11,835 nucleotides of DNA. Source: Scytonema sp. UIC 10036 (GTDB lineage: Bacteria; Cyanobacteriota; Cyanobacteriia; Cyanobacteriales; Nostocaceae). The notes beneath the pieces are model-generated. The model saw only the letters and a list, made by a program, of their open reading frames with translations, was not told the DNA's origin and did not search any database. Shown here in pieces: positions 1-7,220 of this stretch. The stretch lies in assembly GCF_009725235.1 (NCBI RefSeq), contig NZ_WJFC01000305.1:1-11835 (forward strand), read 5' to 3'. The position numbers and the translations under genes were made by a program. How positions within the stretch are numbered: position 1 is the stretch's first letter; each line of letters begins with the position of its first letter.

Positions 1-12
1 GTCCCCAGTCCC

Positions 13-651
13 TCACCTCCCCATCAACCTCTGACGCACTCCTTCAGCAATTTTGTGACCCAAGTATTCTGGGATTAAGCTTTCATTTGGTCCCAGTAGG
101 TAGAGAATCAAACGCGTGCGCCCCCGCCAAACTAGTAAATTGGCATTGACTACCAAAAGATCTTCCTGCCAAATAGCATACATAACTTTATAAAACAAAC
201 CTGGTTGGTTATCAGCTTCAATCACTAGGGCAGGAAGATGAAAGACTGGATCGACGTAGAACTCGGTTTGTACTTGCTCTAAGCCAGTATCCAAATTAAA
301 TTCCACTGCTAGCATTTCTTCTACTTCAAACCGCCCACCTAATGCTTCTCGAATGGCACGGCAAACATTTTCTGATGTTTTCTCGGTAAGAGCTTTGCTA
401 CCCCGAGATACTAATAGTTTGATAAACACTAACATTGGTGGTCGAATTTGACCGTATAAGCTCAGACCGTGGATGGTTAGTCCGTAAGCAGCTAGCACAC
501 CAAAAATATCGCTTAGTAGAAAAGACTGGTTGCGGTAAGCAAAATGTAAGGCACTTTTGCTACCCTCCGGTTTTAACTCTATAACAGCACGTCTACTTTT
601 ATACAAACGGTAAGCAAGCCGCAAATTTTGTAACTGAATCTCGCTGCTCAC
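13..651 (-). CDS. Two-ACT-domain protein, cyanobacterial conserved
   Basis: This 212-residue soluble protein has no signal peptide or membrane helix. Two ACT-like small-molecule-binding domains are visible. The first spans roughly residues 36-83 (a beta strand around LHFAYR, then a helix-strand pattern through LAAYGLTIHGLSLYG). The second spans roughly 140-187 and is clearer, with the typical ACT opening ALVIEADNQPGLFYKV and then LLVVNANLLVWRGRTRLILYL. ACT domains usually bind amino acids or similar ligands and control an enzyme or regulator; GlnD has a comparable tandem pair. Here there is no catalytic domain, so a stand-alone sensor or partner protein is an inference. The start is a GTG at 649-651. 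The upstream frame runs to a stop at 682-684 without an ATG, and no clear Shine-Dalgarno is seen. The gene is divergent from the GNAT gene at 1126. Ligand and target are unknown. Confidence 0.82.
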   Translation of the reverse strand: MSSEIQLQNLRLAYRLYKSRRAVIELKPEGSKSALHFAYRNQSFLLSDIFGVLAAYGLTIHGLSLYGQIRPPMLVFIKLLVSRGSKALTEKTSENVCRAIREALGGRFEVEEMLAVEFNLDTGLEQVQTEFYVDPVFHLPALVIEADNQPGLFYKVMYAIWQEDLLVVNANLLVWRGRTRLILYLLGPNESLIPEYLGHKIAEGVRQRLMGR

Positions 652-1677
<1,026 letters not shown>

Positions 1678-1693
1678 ATTTTAAAAAAAGAAC

Positions 1694-1722
1694 TAGCCAA
1701 TTCCAATTAATTTAGCTATAAT
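1694..1722 (+). promoter_or_regulatory. Likely sigma-70-type promoter of tRNA-Pro
   Basis: A perfect TATAAT at 1717-1722 is preceded by TAGCCA at 1694-1699, a four-of-six match to TTGACA, with a 17-bp spacer. Transcription would start near 1729, giving a leader of about 55 nt before the tRNA at 1784. The spacing is ideal and the position just upstream of the tRNA makes sense, but this is a motif match only. Confidence 0.5.
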
Positions 1723-1783
1723 GGTGAAGGTTAGACACGCCGTAAGGCTGTGATACTTAAAAATATGGCAGGTAGCCTATTGT

Positions 1784-1857
1784 CGGGATGTAGCGCAGCT
1801 TGGTAGCGCGCCTGCTTTGGGAGCAGGATGCCGCAGGTTCAAATCCTGTCATCCCGA
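1784..1857 (+). tRNA. trnP-UGG: tRNA-Pro (anticodon UGG)
   Basis: A complete cloverleaf can be drawn. The acceptor arm is CGGGATG (1784-1790) paired with CATCCCG (1850-1856), with discriminator A1857. The D arm contains AGCGCAGCTTGGTAGCGC. The anticodon arm is CCTGC / TTTGGGA / GCAGG, giving anticodon TGG, and the T arm contains GGTTCAAATCC. The anticodon UGG reads proline CCN codons. CCA is not encoded, so it must be added after transcription. A promoter lies upstream and a terminator starts 16 nt downstream, so the gene is probably transcribed alone. Confidence 0.97.
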
Positions 1858-1872
1858 CTTATGAAATACAAG

Positions 1873-1910
1873 AAAAAACCCCAGCTTTTTTGAGAAAACT
1901 GGGGTTTTTT
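1873..1910 (+). terminator. Rho-independent terminator of tRNA-Pro
   Basis: The inverted repeat AAAAAACCCCAG (1873-1884) pairs perfectly with CTGGGGTTTTTT (1899-1910), a 12-bp stem ending in a run of six T. This is a classic intrinsic terminator. Because the A-tract mirrors the T-tract, it could work in both directions. Confidence 0.9.
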
Positions 1911-1924
1911 GTGTAAATTATGAA

Positions 1925-1942
1925 AAATTTCAATTGAAATTT
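1925..1942. promoter_or_regulatory. Perfect 18-bp palindrome, possible operator
   Basis: AAATTTCAATTGAAATTT reads identically on both strands with no central gap. It lies 15 bp beyond the tRNA terminator. Perfect dyads of this size often bind dimeric regulators, but the site is AT-rich and no regulator can be named from sequence. The symmetry is certain; the function is inference. Confidence 0.35.
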
Positions 1943-2045
1943 GCTGACATGGCTCCAATTTTTATGTAAATTGACTTACGTGTAACCAAAAAGCGTAGCC
2001 AACGGTCGTCATGTAACTAAGTAGCCAAAAATGAGGATTATTTTG

Positions 2046-2107
2046 AGTAATTTGGGGTAAATCGGACTGAACCGCACCCCAAATTTACTTTGTTGCTCAT
2101 TTGAGCA
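2046..2107. other. Two adjacent hairpins
   Basis: The first hairpin pairs 2046-2058 with 2076-2089. Its core is AATTTGGGGT against ACCCCAAATT, extended by AGTAA/TTACT across one bulged T, and an inner CGG/CCG pair (2063-2065 with 2072-2074) shortens the loop. The second, five bases later, is TGCTCA-TT-TGAGCA (2094-2107). Neither is followed by a long T-run on either strand, so they are not obvious terminators. Confidence 0.6.
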
Positions 2108-2274
2108 CTCCCAAAGCGGGGTATTGTTTGCCTCGACACAGCTTAAAGGCTTGTTAATGGATTTCGGTGTTGCACTGTGTGACGCAGCCATGTTCCTTGT
2201 CCGACGCTTGAGACTGGCTAATCTCATTAAGTCATGACCTTTAAGCGGACTGAAACCCAGAAACGGGTAACCTT

Positions 2275-2395
2275 GAAACTAGTTCAAAGTTGAGTCATGG
2301 TGGAGTCAGTAAGTCGAATTGCTCCGATTTACTCTGGATTACTCCAGTTCACTTACTCCTCAACCGTAACTTTCTGTTTGTGCTCTCCTAGTTTC
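2275..2395. ncRNA. Candidate structured RNA, rod-like fold
   Basis: Five nested complementary blocks share one axis. GAAACTAG (2275-2282) pairs with CTAGTTTC (2388-2395), and AAAGTT (2286-2291) with AACTTT (2368-2373). GGTGGAG (2299-2305) pairs with CTCAACC (2359-2365) with one mismatch, AGTAAGT (2308-2314) with ACTTACT (2351-2357), and CTGGA (2334-2338) with TCCAG (2343-2347) around a 4-nt loop. That is about 32 base pairs in 121 nt, with bulges between helices. The shape recalls long-hairpin RNAs such as 6S RNA, but I cannot match it to a known family, and strand, promoter and ends are undetermined. It could also be an eroded repeat element. Confidence 0.3.
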
Positions 2396-2690
2396 GCGCT
2401 TGACCTAGAATCAAAGATCGTAGATCTAACCGGGTAAACGTAAAGGGTAGGAAAGACAAGTTGCAAATTTTTCTGGAGTATAGCAATTTTACTGTTTTCC
2501 ACCGAACTTATACTGGTTAAACTCAATTGCAGCCAAATCTACTTGAAAAATTAAATATATTATGTAATCATTGTGACATTTTTCCTCTGTTTACAGTAGG
2601 AACGATTTACTATTTATTAACGTCCCTTTTGTAGGTAAAGCCAATAAAATGGCATTTGGTACCTTGGCTAAAGAGGAAATTCTTAAGTAT

Positions 2691-2724
2691 GAAGTGTGAA
2701 GTGTAAAATTTTATCCTTTATCCT
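2691..2724. repeat. Heptamer repeats GAAGTGT x2 and TTATCCT x2
   Basis: GAAGTGT is at 2691-2697 and 2698-2704, and TTATCCT at 2711-2717 and 2718-2724. The block lies about 54-87 bp before the tic22 start, so it would be in the promoter or 5' leader of that gene. Confidence 0.75.
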
Positions 2725-2777
2725 TTAGGCTTCATCTTTTATCATTTTTTGAGAAACATTTACTGCGAGGAGAAGTC

Positions 2778-3608
2778 ATGAAATCACTTATTCGTTGGAG
2801 CACAACAGTAACTTTAGTAGGGAGCACTCTACTAGCAACAATTTTTAGTGGAGCTATTCCAGTGCTTGCATTAACAGAACAGCAAATTAAAGAAAAATTA
2901 GATTCAGTACCCGTTTTTTTGATTACTAACAACAAAGGCGTGCCTTTAACTCGTATAGTTCCGGTGAACCCCAAAAATGGGCAAAATGAACCAAAAAAAG
3001 ATGTTGCGGTAAGAAACGTTTTTATGAGTGGTCAAGAAGCTCAGACAATTTTAAATCAGTTATCTGATGCAAAAAAGAAAGACCCAAAGTTGGCTGAGGT
3101 TCTCAAAGAAGGTCTGCAAATCAAAATAGTACCTCTAGGCGCGATTTATCAAGAACTCCAAGCAACTGCCAATAAACCAGACCGCATATTGTATATCTTG
3201 GAACCTGCAAAGCAAGAAATTCAAGAGGCAATGACATTACTCCGCCAAAGTGGTAAAGAAGTAAAGCAAATGGTTGGCGTACCAGTTTTTATTGTAACGT
3301 CTCCAGCGCTCAAAGGTTACGTCCCAGCAAAAAGGAACAATAAAGATGTTATCCCTTTGTATTTGAGTAAAAAAGACGCACAGAATTTCTTGCAACAGGC
3401 GAAGACAAGAGATCCCAAAGCTGATATTCAGGTTGTAGATATAGACAACGTGATTAAAAATCTGCGGGAGAAAAACGATCCATGGCTTACTCATATTGAC
3501 ATAGTGCCTTCTACGGAAAGTATACAATATGTAGTTAGCAAGCAAGGCAATGCTAAACCTCCTGCAGTTGCACCTGGTAGTAAGCCCGCAGCTGCACCTA
3601 AAAAATAA
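2778..3608 (+). CDS. tic22: Tic22-family periplasmic protein
   Basis: This 276-residue member of the Tic22 family acts in chloroplasts as a soluble intermembrane-space import factor. In cyanobacteria it is a thylakoid/periplasmic chaperone-like protein needed for outer-membrane biogenesis with Omp85. A signal peptide is plain: a basic start MKSLIR, a hydrophobic core at about 9-30, and a likely cut after VLA at residue 31. Two similar halves follow: VPVFLIT (44-50) with its downstream helix QEAQTILNQL, and VPVFIVT (168-174) with KDAQNFLQQA. The C-terminal tail (about 256-276) is rich in Pro, Ala and Lys. The ATG at 2778 has a good ribosome site, GAGGAG at 2767-2772, five bases upstream. prmC begins 35 bp after its stop, so the two may be cotranscribed. 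Confidence 0.92.
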   Translation: MKSLIRWSTTVTLVGSTLLATIFSGAIPVLALTEQQIKEKLDSVPVFLITNNKGVPLTRIVPVNPKNGQNEPKKDVAVRNVFMSGQEAQTILNQLSDAKKKDPKLAEVLKEGLQIKIVPLGAIYQELQATANKPDRILYILEPAKQEIQEAMTLLRQSGKEVKQMVGVPVFIVTSPALKGYVPAKRNNKDVIPLYLSKKDAQNFLQQAKTRDPKADIQVVDIDNVIKNLREKNDPWLTHIDIVPSTESIQYVVSKQGNAKPPAVAPGSKPAAAPKK

Positions 3609-3642
3609 CAACTGGTTTTTGGTTTTCATCTTAAATTGAGGC

Positions 3643-4554
3643 ATGGCGGATAAACAGTCAGTCGTTACGGGGTTAGAGCTTTGGCAGTGGCGTCATACAG
3701 CAATAGAAGCAGCCATTGCCTCTAACGTCTCCACTGCTGAAGTAGATTGGTTGCTTCAAGAGATAGCTGGCTTGGATCGTTTGGCACTGCTTTTGGAATC
3801 CTTCAAAGACAAACCACAAATTCCGCTAAAGTTATCACTGTTCGATTTAGACAACCTGTGGCAAAAGCGATTAAAGGATCGTCTTCCAGTGCAGTACATT
3901 GCTGGAGTGACTCCTTGGCGAAAGTTTAAAATTGCAGTGTCAAATTCAGTTTTGATTCCCAGACCAGAAACAGAATGCTTGATAGAGTTGGCGATCGCGG
4001 CTACAGCCGATCTGCCTCATCTCCAACAAGGGCATTGGGCTGATTTGGGCACTGGTAGTGGAGCTATTGCTGTAGGACTGGCAGATACATTTAAGAACGC
4101 AACAATTCATGCTGTTGATTTCAGTCCTGAGGCATTAGAAGTCGCAATGGCAAATGCTCGAAGCTTGGGTTTTTCCGAACGCATTCGATTTTATCAAGGT
4201 TCTTGGTGGAATCCCTTGGAATGTCTCAAGGGTCAGTTTAGTGGAATGGTATCGAATCCACCATACATACCCACGAGTACCATCCCTACTCTGCAACCCG
4301 AAGTTACCAACCATGAACCACACCGGGCTTTAGACGGTGGTCTTGACGGCTTAGACTGTATCCGCCATTTAGTAGAAGTTTCGCCCACTTATTTGCAACC
4401 AGGTGGAATCTGGTTGATTGAGATGATGGCAGGGCAAGCAGATGCTGTCCGAGAAATGTTGCAAAAATGCGATCTTTATTCCAACATTCAAATTCATAAA
4501 GATTTGGCTGGTATCCACAGATTTGCTCTTGCCTTTAAAAATTATGAATTATGA
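3643..4554 (+). CDS. prmC: Release factor glutamine N5-methyltransferase PrmC (HemK)
   Basis: PrmC transfers a methyl group from S-adenosylmethionine to the glutamine of the GGQ motif in peptide release factors RF1 and RF2, which speeds translation termination. The 303 residues comprise an N-terminal helical substrate-binding domain (about 1-95) and a Rossmann methyltransferase domain. Visible motifs are VLIPRPETE (103-111), the SAM-binding loop DLGTGSGAIA (134-143), the catalytic NPPYIP (205-210) that holds the target glutamine, and HEPHRALDGGLDGLD (224-238). The ATG at 3643 has GAGG only one base upstream, which is unusually close, but the next in-frame ATG is far downstream. The final codons, NYEL and stop, lie inside an ATTATGA repeat, so the C-terminus appears to be repeat-derived. 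The sua5 homologue follows. Confidence 0.95.
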   Translation: MADKQSVVTGLELWQWRHTAIEAAIASNVSTAEVDWLLQEIAGLDRLALLLESFKDKPQIPLKLSLFDLDNLWQKRLKDRLPVQYIAGVTPWRKFKIAVSNSVLIPRPETECLIELAIAATADLPHLQQGHWADLGTGSGAIAVGLADTFKNATIHAVDFSPEALEVAMANARSLGFSERIRFYQGSWWNPLECLKGQFSGMVSNPPYIPTSTIPTLQPEVTNHEPHRALDGGLDGLDCIRHLVEVSPTYLQPGGIWLIEMMAGQADAVREMLQKCDLYSNIQIHKDLAGIHRFALAFKNYEL

Positions 4555-4604
4555 ATTATGAATTATGAATGAGCGAAAATTTCATAATTCATAATTCATA
4601 ATTC
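4541..4604. repeat. Inverted heptamer array ATTATGA x4 / TCATAAT x3
   Basis: Four perfect ATTATGA units (4541-4568) are followed by a spacer (about 4569-4581) and three TCATAAT units (4582-4602), the exact reverse complement. The RNA would form a long AU-only hairpin between prmC and sua5. The first two units encode the last codons and the stop of prmC. The right arm ends three bases before the sua5 ATG, leaving no room for a free Shine-Dalgarno. Confidence 0.95.
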
Positions 4605-4606
4605 AG

Positions 4607-5236
4607 ATGACAGTTGTTTCCCTAGACGCCCTTATATCTGGCGCACGTGCCGGAAGACTTGTGAGCTTTCCAACGGATACAGTTCCAGCTCTAGCATCCC
4701 TACCTGAAAAAAGCTCACTCATCTATGCTGCAAAGCAACGAAGTCGCGAGAAACCATTAATATTGATGGCTGCTCATGCTAATGAAGTTTGGGCATTTAC
4801 TCAGGGTAGAGATGAAGAGTATACAGTTTGGCGTGAAATGGCAAAGATGTATTGGCCTGGAGCACTGACTTTAGTACTACCAGCTTCAGAACGCGTACCA
4901 AGGGAAATGATCTCTAGTGGCGATCGCAATTTTAGTCAGTACACGAATCAATTAAGAAACTCTGATACAGTAGGAATACGGGTTCCTAACAGTGCGATCG
5001 CCCGTAAAATTTTGGCACAAACAGGTCCACTTGCCACGACTAGTATCAATTTATCAGGTCAGCCCCCTTTACGTACAGTTAGCGAAATAGAAGCGCAGTT
5101 TCCTGATATTCTAAGTCTGGCAGCAACAGAATACGATACGGAATTACCAGGAACAGGTCTACCCTCTACTGTAGTTAAATGGACTGGAAAAAATTGGCAG
5201 GTCTTGCGCCAGGGTGCTATAAAGATAGAATTTTAA
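4607..5236 (+). CDS. Sua5/YciO/YrdC/TsaC-type threonylcarbamoyl-AMP synthase
   Basis: This 209-residue YrdC-domain protein probably makes threonylcarbamoyl-AMP from threonine, bicarbonate and ATP, the first step of t6A37 modification in ANN-decoding tRNAs. Family signatures are SFPTDTVPALA (20-30), the KxR element KQR (43-45), WPGALTLVLP (83-92), VGIRVPN (122-128), the SxN element TSINLSGQPP (145-154) and PSTVV (186-190). The length fits the short TsaC/YrdC form without the extra Sua5 domain. The typical PT-T-YGLA sequence is here PTDTVPALA, a noticeable variant. No ribosome site precedes the ATG at 4607, because the heptamer hairpin occupies that place. Translation may depend on coupling to prmC or on a leader-independent start. 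A neighbouring prmC is common in bacteria and supports the call. Confidence 0.9.
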   Translation: MTVVSLDALISGARAGRLVSFPTDTVPALASLPEKSSLIYAAKQRSREKPLILMAAHANEVWAFTQGRDEEYTVWREMAKMYWPGALTLVLPASERVPREMISSGDRNFSQYTNQLRNSDTVGIRVPNSAIARKILAQTGPLATTSINLSGQPPLRTVSEIEAQFPDILSLAATEYDTELPGTGLPSTVVKWTGKNWQVLRQGAIKIEF

Positions 5237-5241
5237 GATCG

Positions 5242-5366
5242 GTGAGCAGTGACCAATGAAATAATGAATCAGTTTCTTTTGTTTTATAAAGAAATGTAGG
5301 AGCTTGCACCATATACATAATGGGTCATTGAATTACTGGTCACTGCTCACTGATTACTGGTCACTG
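5242..5366. repeat. 13-bp inverted repeat plus ATTACTGGTCACTG direct repeats
   Basis: GTGAGCAGTGACC (5242-5254) is the exact reverse complement of GGTCACTGCTCAC (5338-5350), about 83 bp away. ATTACTGGTCACTG occurs at 5332-5345 and again at 5353-5366, 21 bp apart (three heptamers), with a third degenerate copy ending near 5378. The block fills the 148-bp gap between the sua5 homologue and the kinase-like gene. The 13-mer TTACTGGTCACTG recurs at 11059-11071. Confidence 0.85.
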
Positions 5367-5384
5367 AATCACTGGTAACTAATT

Positions 5385-6299
5385 ATGAATTGGAGTAACT
5401 GGGTATTTTTAGGGATAGGAATAGCACTGGGGTTCGGTATTCGCCGATTGTCAGCAAGGCGAGATCCAACCTCTAGTTCATCTGTCGGATTGTCTTACAG
5501 TAATCAAAATGCGCCAGCACTTTTACAACAAATTAAGCAAACGCAGATGGCATATTATATGGCGCGAGAAATGAGCCAGTTCAAAGCAGGGTTTTTAGCA
5601 AGAACAACCCACGTTTTGCGATCGCCTCTCAACGGATTAATTGGGTTGCATCAGTTAATTTTGTCGAACCTCTGTGAAAATCCGGAGGAAGAGAGAGAAT
5701 TTATTGCCCAAGCTCACGAGAGAGCACTGAAGTTACTGAAGCTAATAGATGAAATTCTTAATGTTGCTAGGATAGAATACGGCACTAATAAATTAAATAT
5801 TCAACCTTTATCACTCGTTGAGATTTTACAGCAGCTTCATGAAGTCACTTATATGCTGGCGGAGAACCGCAATTATCCCTTTCTCATGTCCCCGCCAGAT
5901 CCAGAAATTTACGTTTTAGCAGACCCTTACTGGTTGCGTTACGTTTTAGTTAGCTTGGTAGAAAGCTCTATTACCCAAATGGAGGAAGGTAGTCTCCGTA
6001 TTTCTGTTGGGGGTTCTCCCACAGACAATCTCGTTTCCATTTGGTTGGATGTACCAACTCACGCTATTCCCCTACAAGAACAAATAGATTTAATTGCCAC
6101 TGATAATAAATTTTCTCAGCAAGAGGAACTTAAGTCTTCTTTATCTCCAGGAATGAAGCTACTACTCAATCAAACACTGATAGAAGTGATGGCGGGAAAG
6201 CTAGAAGTTTTTGCCTCTCCCGCAGATTCAGAACCTTCAAGTAGCTATACAAGGTTACAAGTCTCTATCCCCCGCGTGATTCCTGAAGTTGAACTTTAG
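5385..6299 (+). CDS. Membrane-anchored sensor-kinase-like protein with degenerate ATPase domain
   Basis: This 304-residue protein has one N-terminal membrane helix (about 5-20) and then a HisKA-type dimerisation/phospho-acceptor region (about 64-132) with an H-box FLARTTHVLRSPLNGLIG, phosphorylatable H76. A C-terminal half (about 175-298) aligns in layout to a HATPase_c domain. In that half the key residues are missing: the N-box appears as VSLVESSIT (189-197) without its asparagines, the G1 box as DVPTHAI (222-228) without its glycines, and the G2 box keeps only G256. It therefore probably cannot bind ATP normally and may act as a phospho-acceptor scaffold or partner of another kinase; this is inference. 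No response regulator lies nearby. Its last 35 bp overlap the convergent GNAT gene. The start ATG at 5385 lies in TAATTATGAATT, and no clear ribosome site precedes it. Confidence 0.82.
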   Translation: MNWSNWVFLGIGIALGFGIRRLSARRDPTSSSSVGLSYSNQNAPALLQQIKQTQMAYYMAREMSQFKAGFLARTTHVLRSPLNGLIGLHQLILSNLCENPEEEREFIAQAHERALKLLKLIDEILNVARIEYGTNKLNIQPLSLVEILQQLHEVTYMLAENRNYPFLMSPPDPEIYVLADPYWLRYVLVSLVESSITQMEEGSLRISVGGSPTDNLVSIWLDVPTHAIPLQEQIDLIATDNKFSQQEELKSSLSPGMKLLLNQTLIEVMAGKLEVFASPADSEPSSSYTRLQVSIPRVIPEVEL

Positions 6300-6735
6300 T
6301 CTTAGCAAGAGAAGCCAAATTAATCCGGTTATCTAAAACCATTGTGGTTGTTGAGTTGTGTTGAAAACCTATTCTTTCGTAGAAATGTTGTTTGTGGGTT
6401 GTCATCAAATAGACTTTCTCAACTCGATTCATACGCGGATGACTCAAAATAGTTTCCACTAACTTACTTCCCAGCCCAATACCACGGTACTCCGGATGTA
6501 TAACTACATCCCAAATAGTAGCGCGGTATACACCATCTGAAGTCGCTCTTGTAAAGCCGATTAGCCTTTGTCCGTTCCAAACAGTAATTACAGGGTCACT
6601 GTTTTCAACGGCTGTGGCTAAATCCTCAATGCTGCGACCTTTTGCCCAAAAAGCTCCAATATCAAGCAGTTGCTGTAGTTGGAAAAAGTCAATTTCAGAC
6701 TTGCGATCGCTAAATCGAATCTGAGTAGAATTCAT
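6265..6735 (-). CDS. GNAT N-acetyltransferase, paralogue of the 1126-1677 protein
   Basis: This 156-residue acetyltransferase has a GNAT core close to that of the first GNAT in this window. Shared blocks are RLIGFTRATSD (57-67), RATIWDVVIHPE (71-82), the acetyl-CoA loop RGIGLG (84-89) and FYERIGF (118-124). It lacks the 45-residue N-terminal extension of its relative and has a longer tail after the core (about 135-156). The substrate is unknown. The ATG at 6733-6735 starts MNSTQIRFSDRKSEIDFFQL, which matches the relative's core start. No strong Shine-Dalgarno precedes it. The 3' end overlaps the convergent kinase-like gene by 35 bp, so its last codons are read antisense to that gene. Confidence 0.9.
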   Translation of the reverse strand: MNSTQIRFSDRKSEIDFFQLQQLLDIGAFWAKGRSIEDLATAVENSDPVITVWNGQRLIGFTRATSDGVYRATIWDVVIHPEYRGIGLGSKLVETILSHPRMNRVEKVYLMTTHKQHFYERIGFQHNSTTTMVLDNRINLASLAKTKVQLQESRGG

Positions 6736-6798
6736 GAATTTTACTGAATAGTAAGGTATATTTTATATCTTTCATGAAATGGTGCTGGATACAGTAAA

Positions 6799-6804
6799 AT
6801 TATA
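6799..6804 (-). promoter_or_regulatory. Possible -10 element for the GNAT gene
   Basis: TATAAT read on the - strand lies about 64-69 bp before the GNAT start, giving a leader of around 57 nt. No good -35 is present at the usual spacing (only an AT-rich tract). The region is AT-rich, so a chance match is quite possible. Confidence 0.25.
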
Positions 6805-6840
6805 TCTTAAGAATACTTTAAAAAAATTAATAATAAGACT

Positions 6841-7215
6841 TTAGCCACAAACCCATTTCCAGAGTGGATGGCTCGGACCCTGTTGGCGAATTTGGAAAAC
6901 CTGTTTTTCGAGACGTTGCTTTTCATCCTCAGGTATTCCAAATAAGATATTTCGACTTTGCCAAATCAAGACAGCCAAGGTCATGCCAATACAGAAAGAT
7001 AAACCCAGAGTAGACAATGGATGATAGTAAAGACCATATCGCACAGCTACCCAAGTAAAATATTGCCGCCACAAGACAATTTCTTCGCGCAAATTCCACA
7101 AACAAACAGGTGCGAGAGTAAGCCATAAAAAGCTAACAAACAACCATCTAGCACCTACCTGAAGCTGGTGTAGTCTTAGCACTTGTTGAGCAAAACAGAG
7201 GTCGGTATTGTCCAT
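6841..7215 (-). CDS. Small two-helix membrane protein, function unknown
   Basis: I do not recognise this 124-residue protein. Two hydrophobic segments are likely membrane helices: about 22-41 (ARWLFVSFLWLTLAPVCLW) and about 66-85 (PLSTLGLSFCIGMTLAVLIW). Between them is an aromatic, charged loop (NLREEIVLWRQYFTWVAVRYGLYYH). A charged C-terminal helix (about 96-111, EDEKQRLEKQVFQIRQ) is probably cytoplasmic. It lies on the same strand downstream of secF, but a long repeat block of 180 bp separates the two, so cotranscription with the sec genes is uncertain. The ATG at 7213-7215 has AGGA only one base away, which is too close to be a normal ribosome site. A shorter form starting at a GTG (residue 12) cannot be excluded. 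Confidence 0.65.
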   Translation of the reverse strand: MDNTDLCFAQQVLRLHQLQVGARWLFVSFLWLTLAPVCLWNLREEIVLWRQYFTWVAVRYGLYYHPLSTLGLSFCIGMTLAVLIWQSRNILFGIPEDEKQRLEKQVFQIRQQGPSHPLWKWVCG

Positions 7216-7220
7216 TTCCT

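Larger units (their letters stand above)
1911..2777. other. Long gene-free region rich in inverted repeats
   Basis: These 867 bp lie between the tRNA-Pro terminator and tic22. No open frame here looks real: a 72-codon frame on the - strand (2009-2227) has no recognisable features and runs through strong hairpins. The region does contain an 18-bp palindrome (1925-1942), two adjacent hairpins (2046-2107), a nested 121-nt rod (2275-2395), a small hairpin AGATC-GTA-GATCT (2415-2427), an AGCCAA/TTGGCT pair (2639-2644 with 2664-2669) and heptamer repeats (2691-2724). The density of pairing elements suggests one or more RNAs or regulatory sites, and the tic22 promoter must also lie here. No promoter match was good enough to annotate. 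Confidence 0.55.

Noticed and set aside
2009..2227. 72-codon open frame on the - strand in the tRNA-Pro/tic22 gap
   Set aside because: It has no recognisable domain and a mixed, unprotein-like composition, and it runs through two strong hairpins. The length is compatible with chance.
2351..2365. Yfr1-like motif (ACTCCTCA) in the candidate RNA
   Set aside because: The Yfr1 core ACUCCUCACAC is not fully matched, and the small two-hairpin architecture with a terminator is absent.
2275..2395. Assignment of the rod fold as 6S RNA
   Set aside because: The shape is only loosely similar. It is shorter than usual, the large central bubble is not clear, and no promoter or end is defined. It is kept as an unnamed candidate.
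2571..2613. tic22 promoter (TTGTGA with TACAGT or TACTAT)
   Set aside because: The spacings or hexamers are poor; several weak combinations are equally possible in this AT-rich leader.
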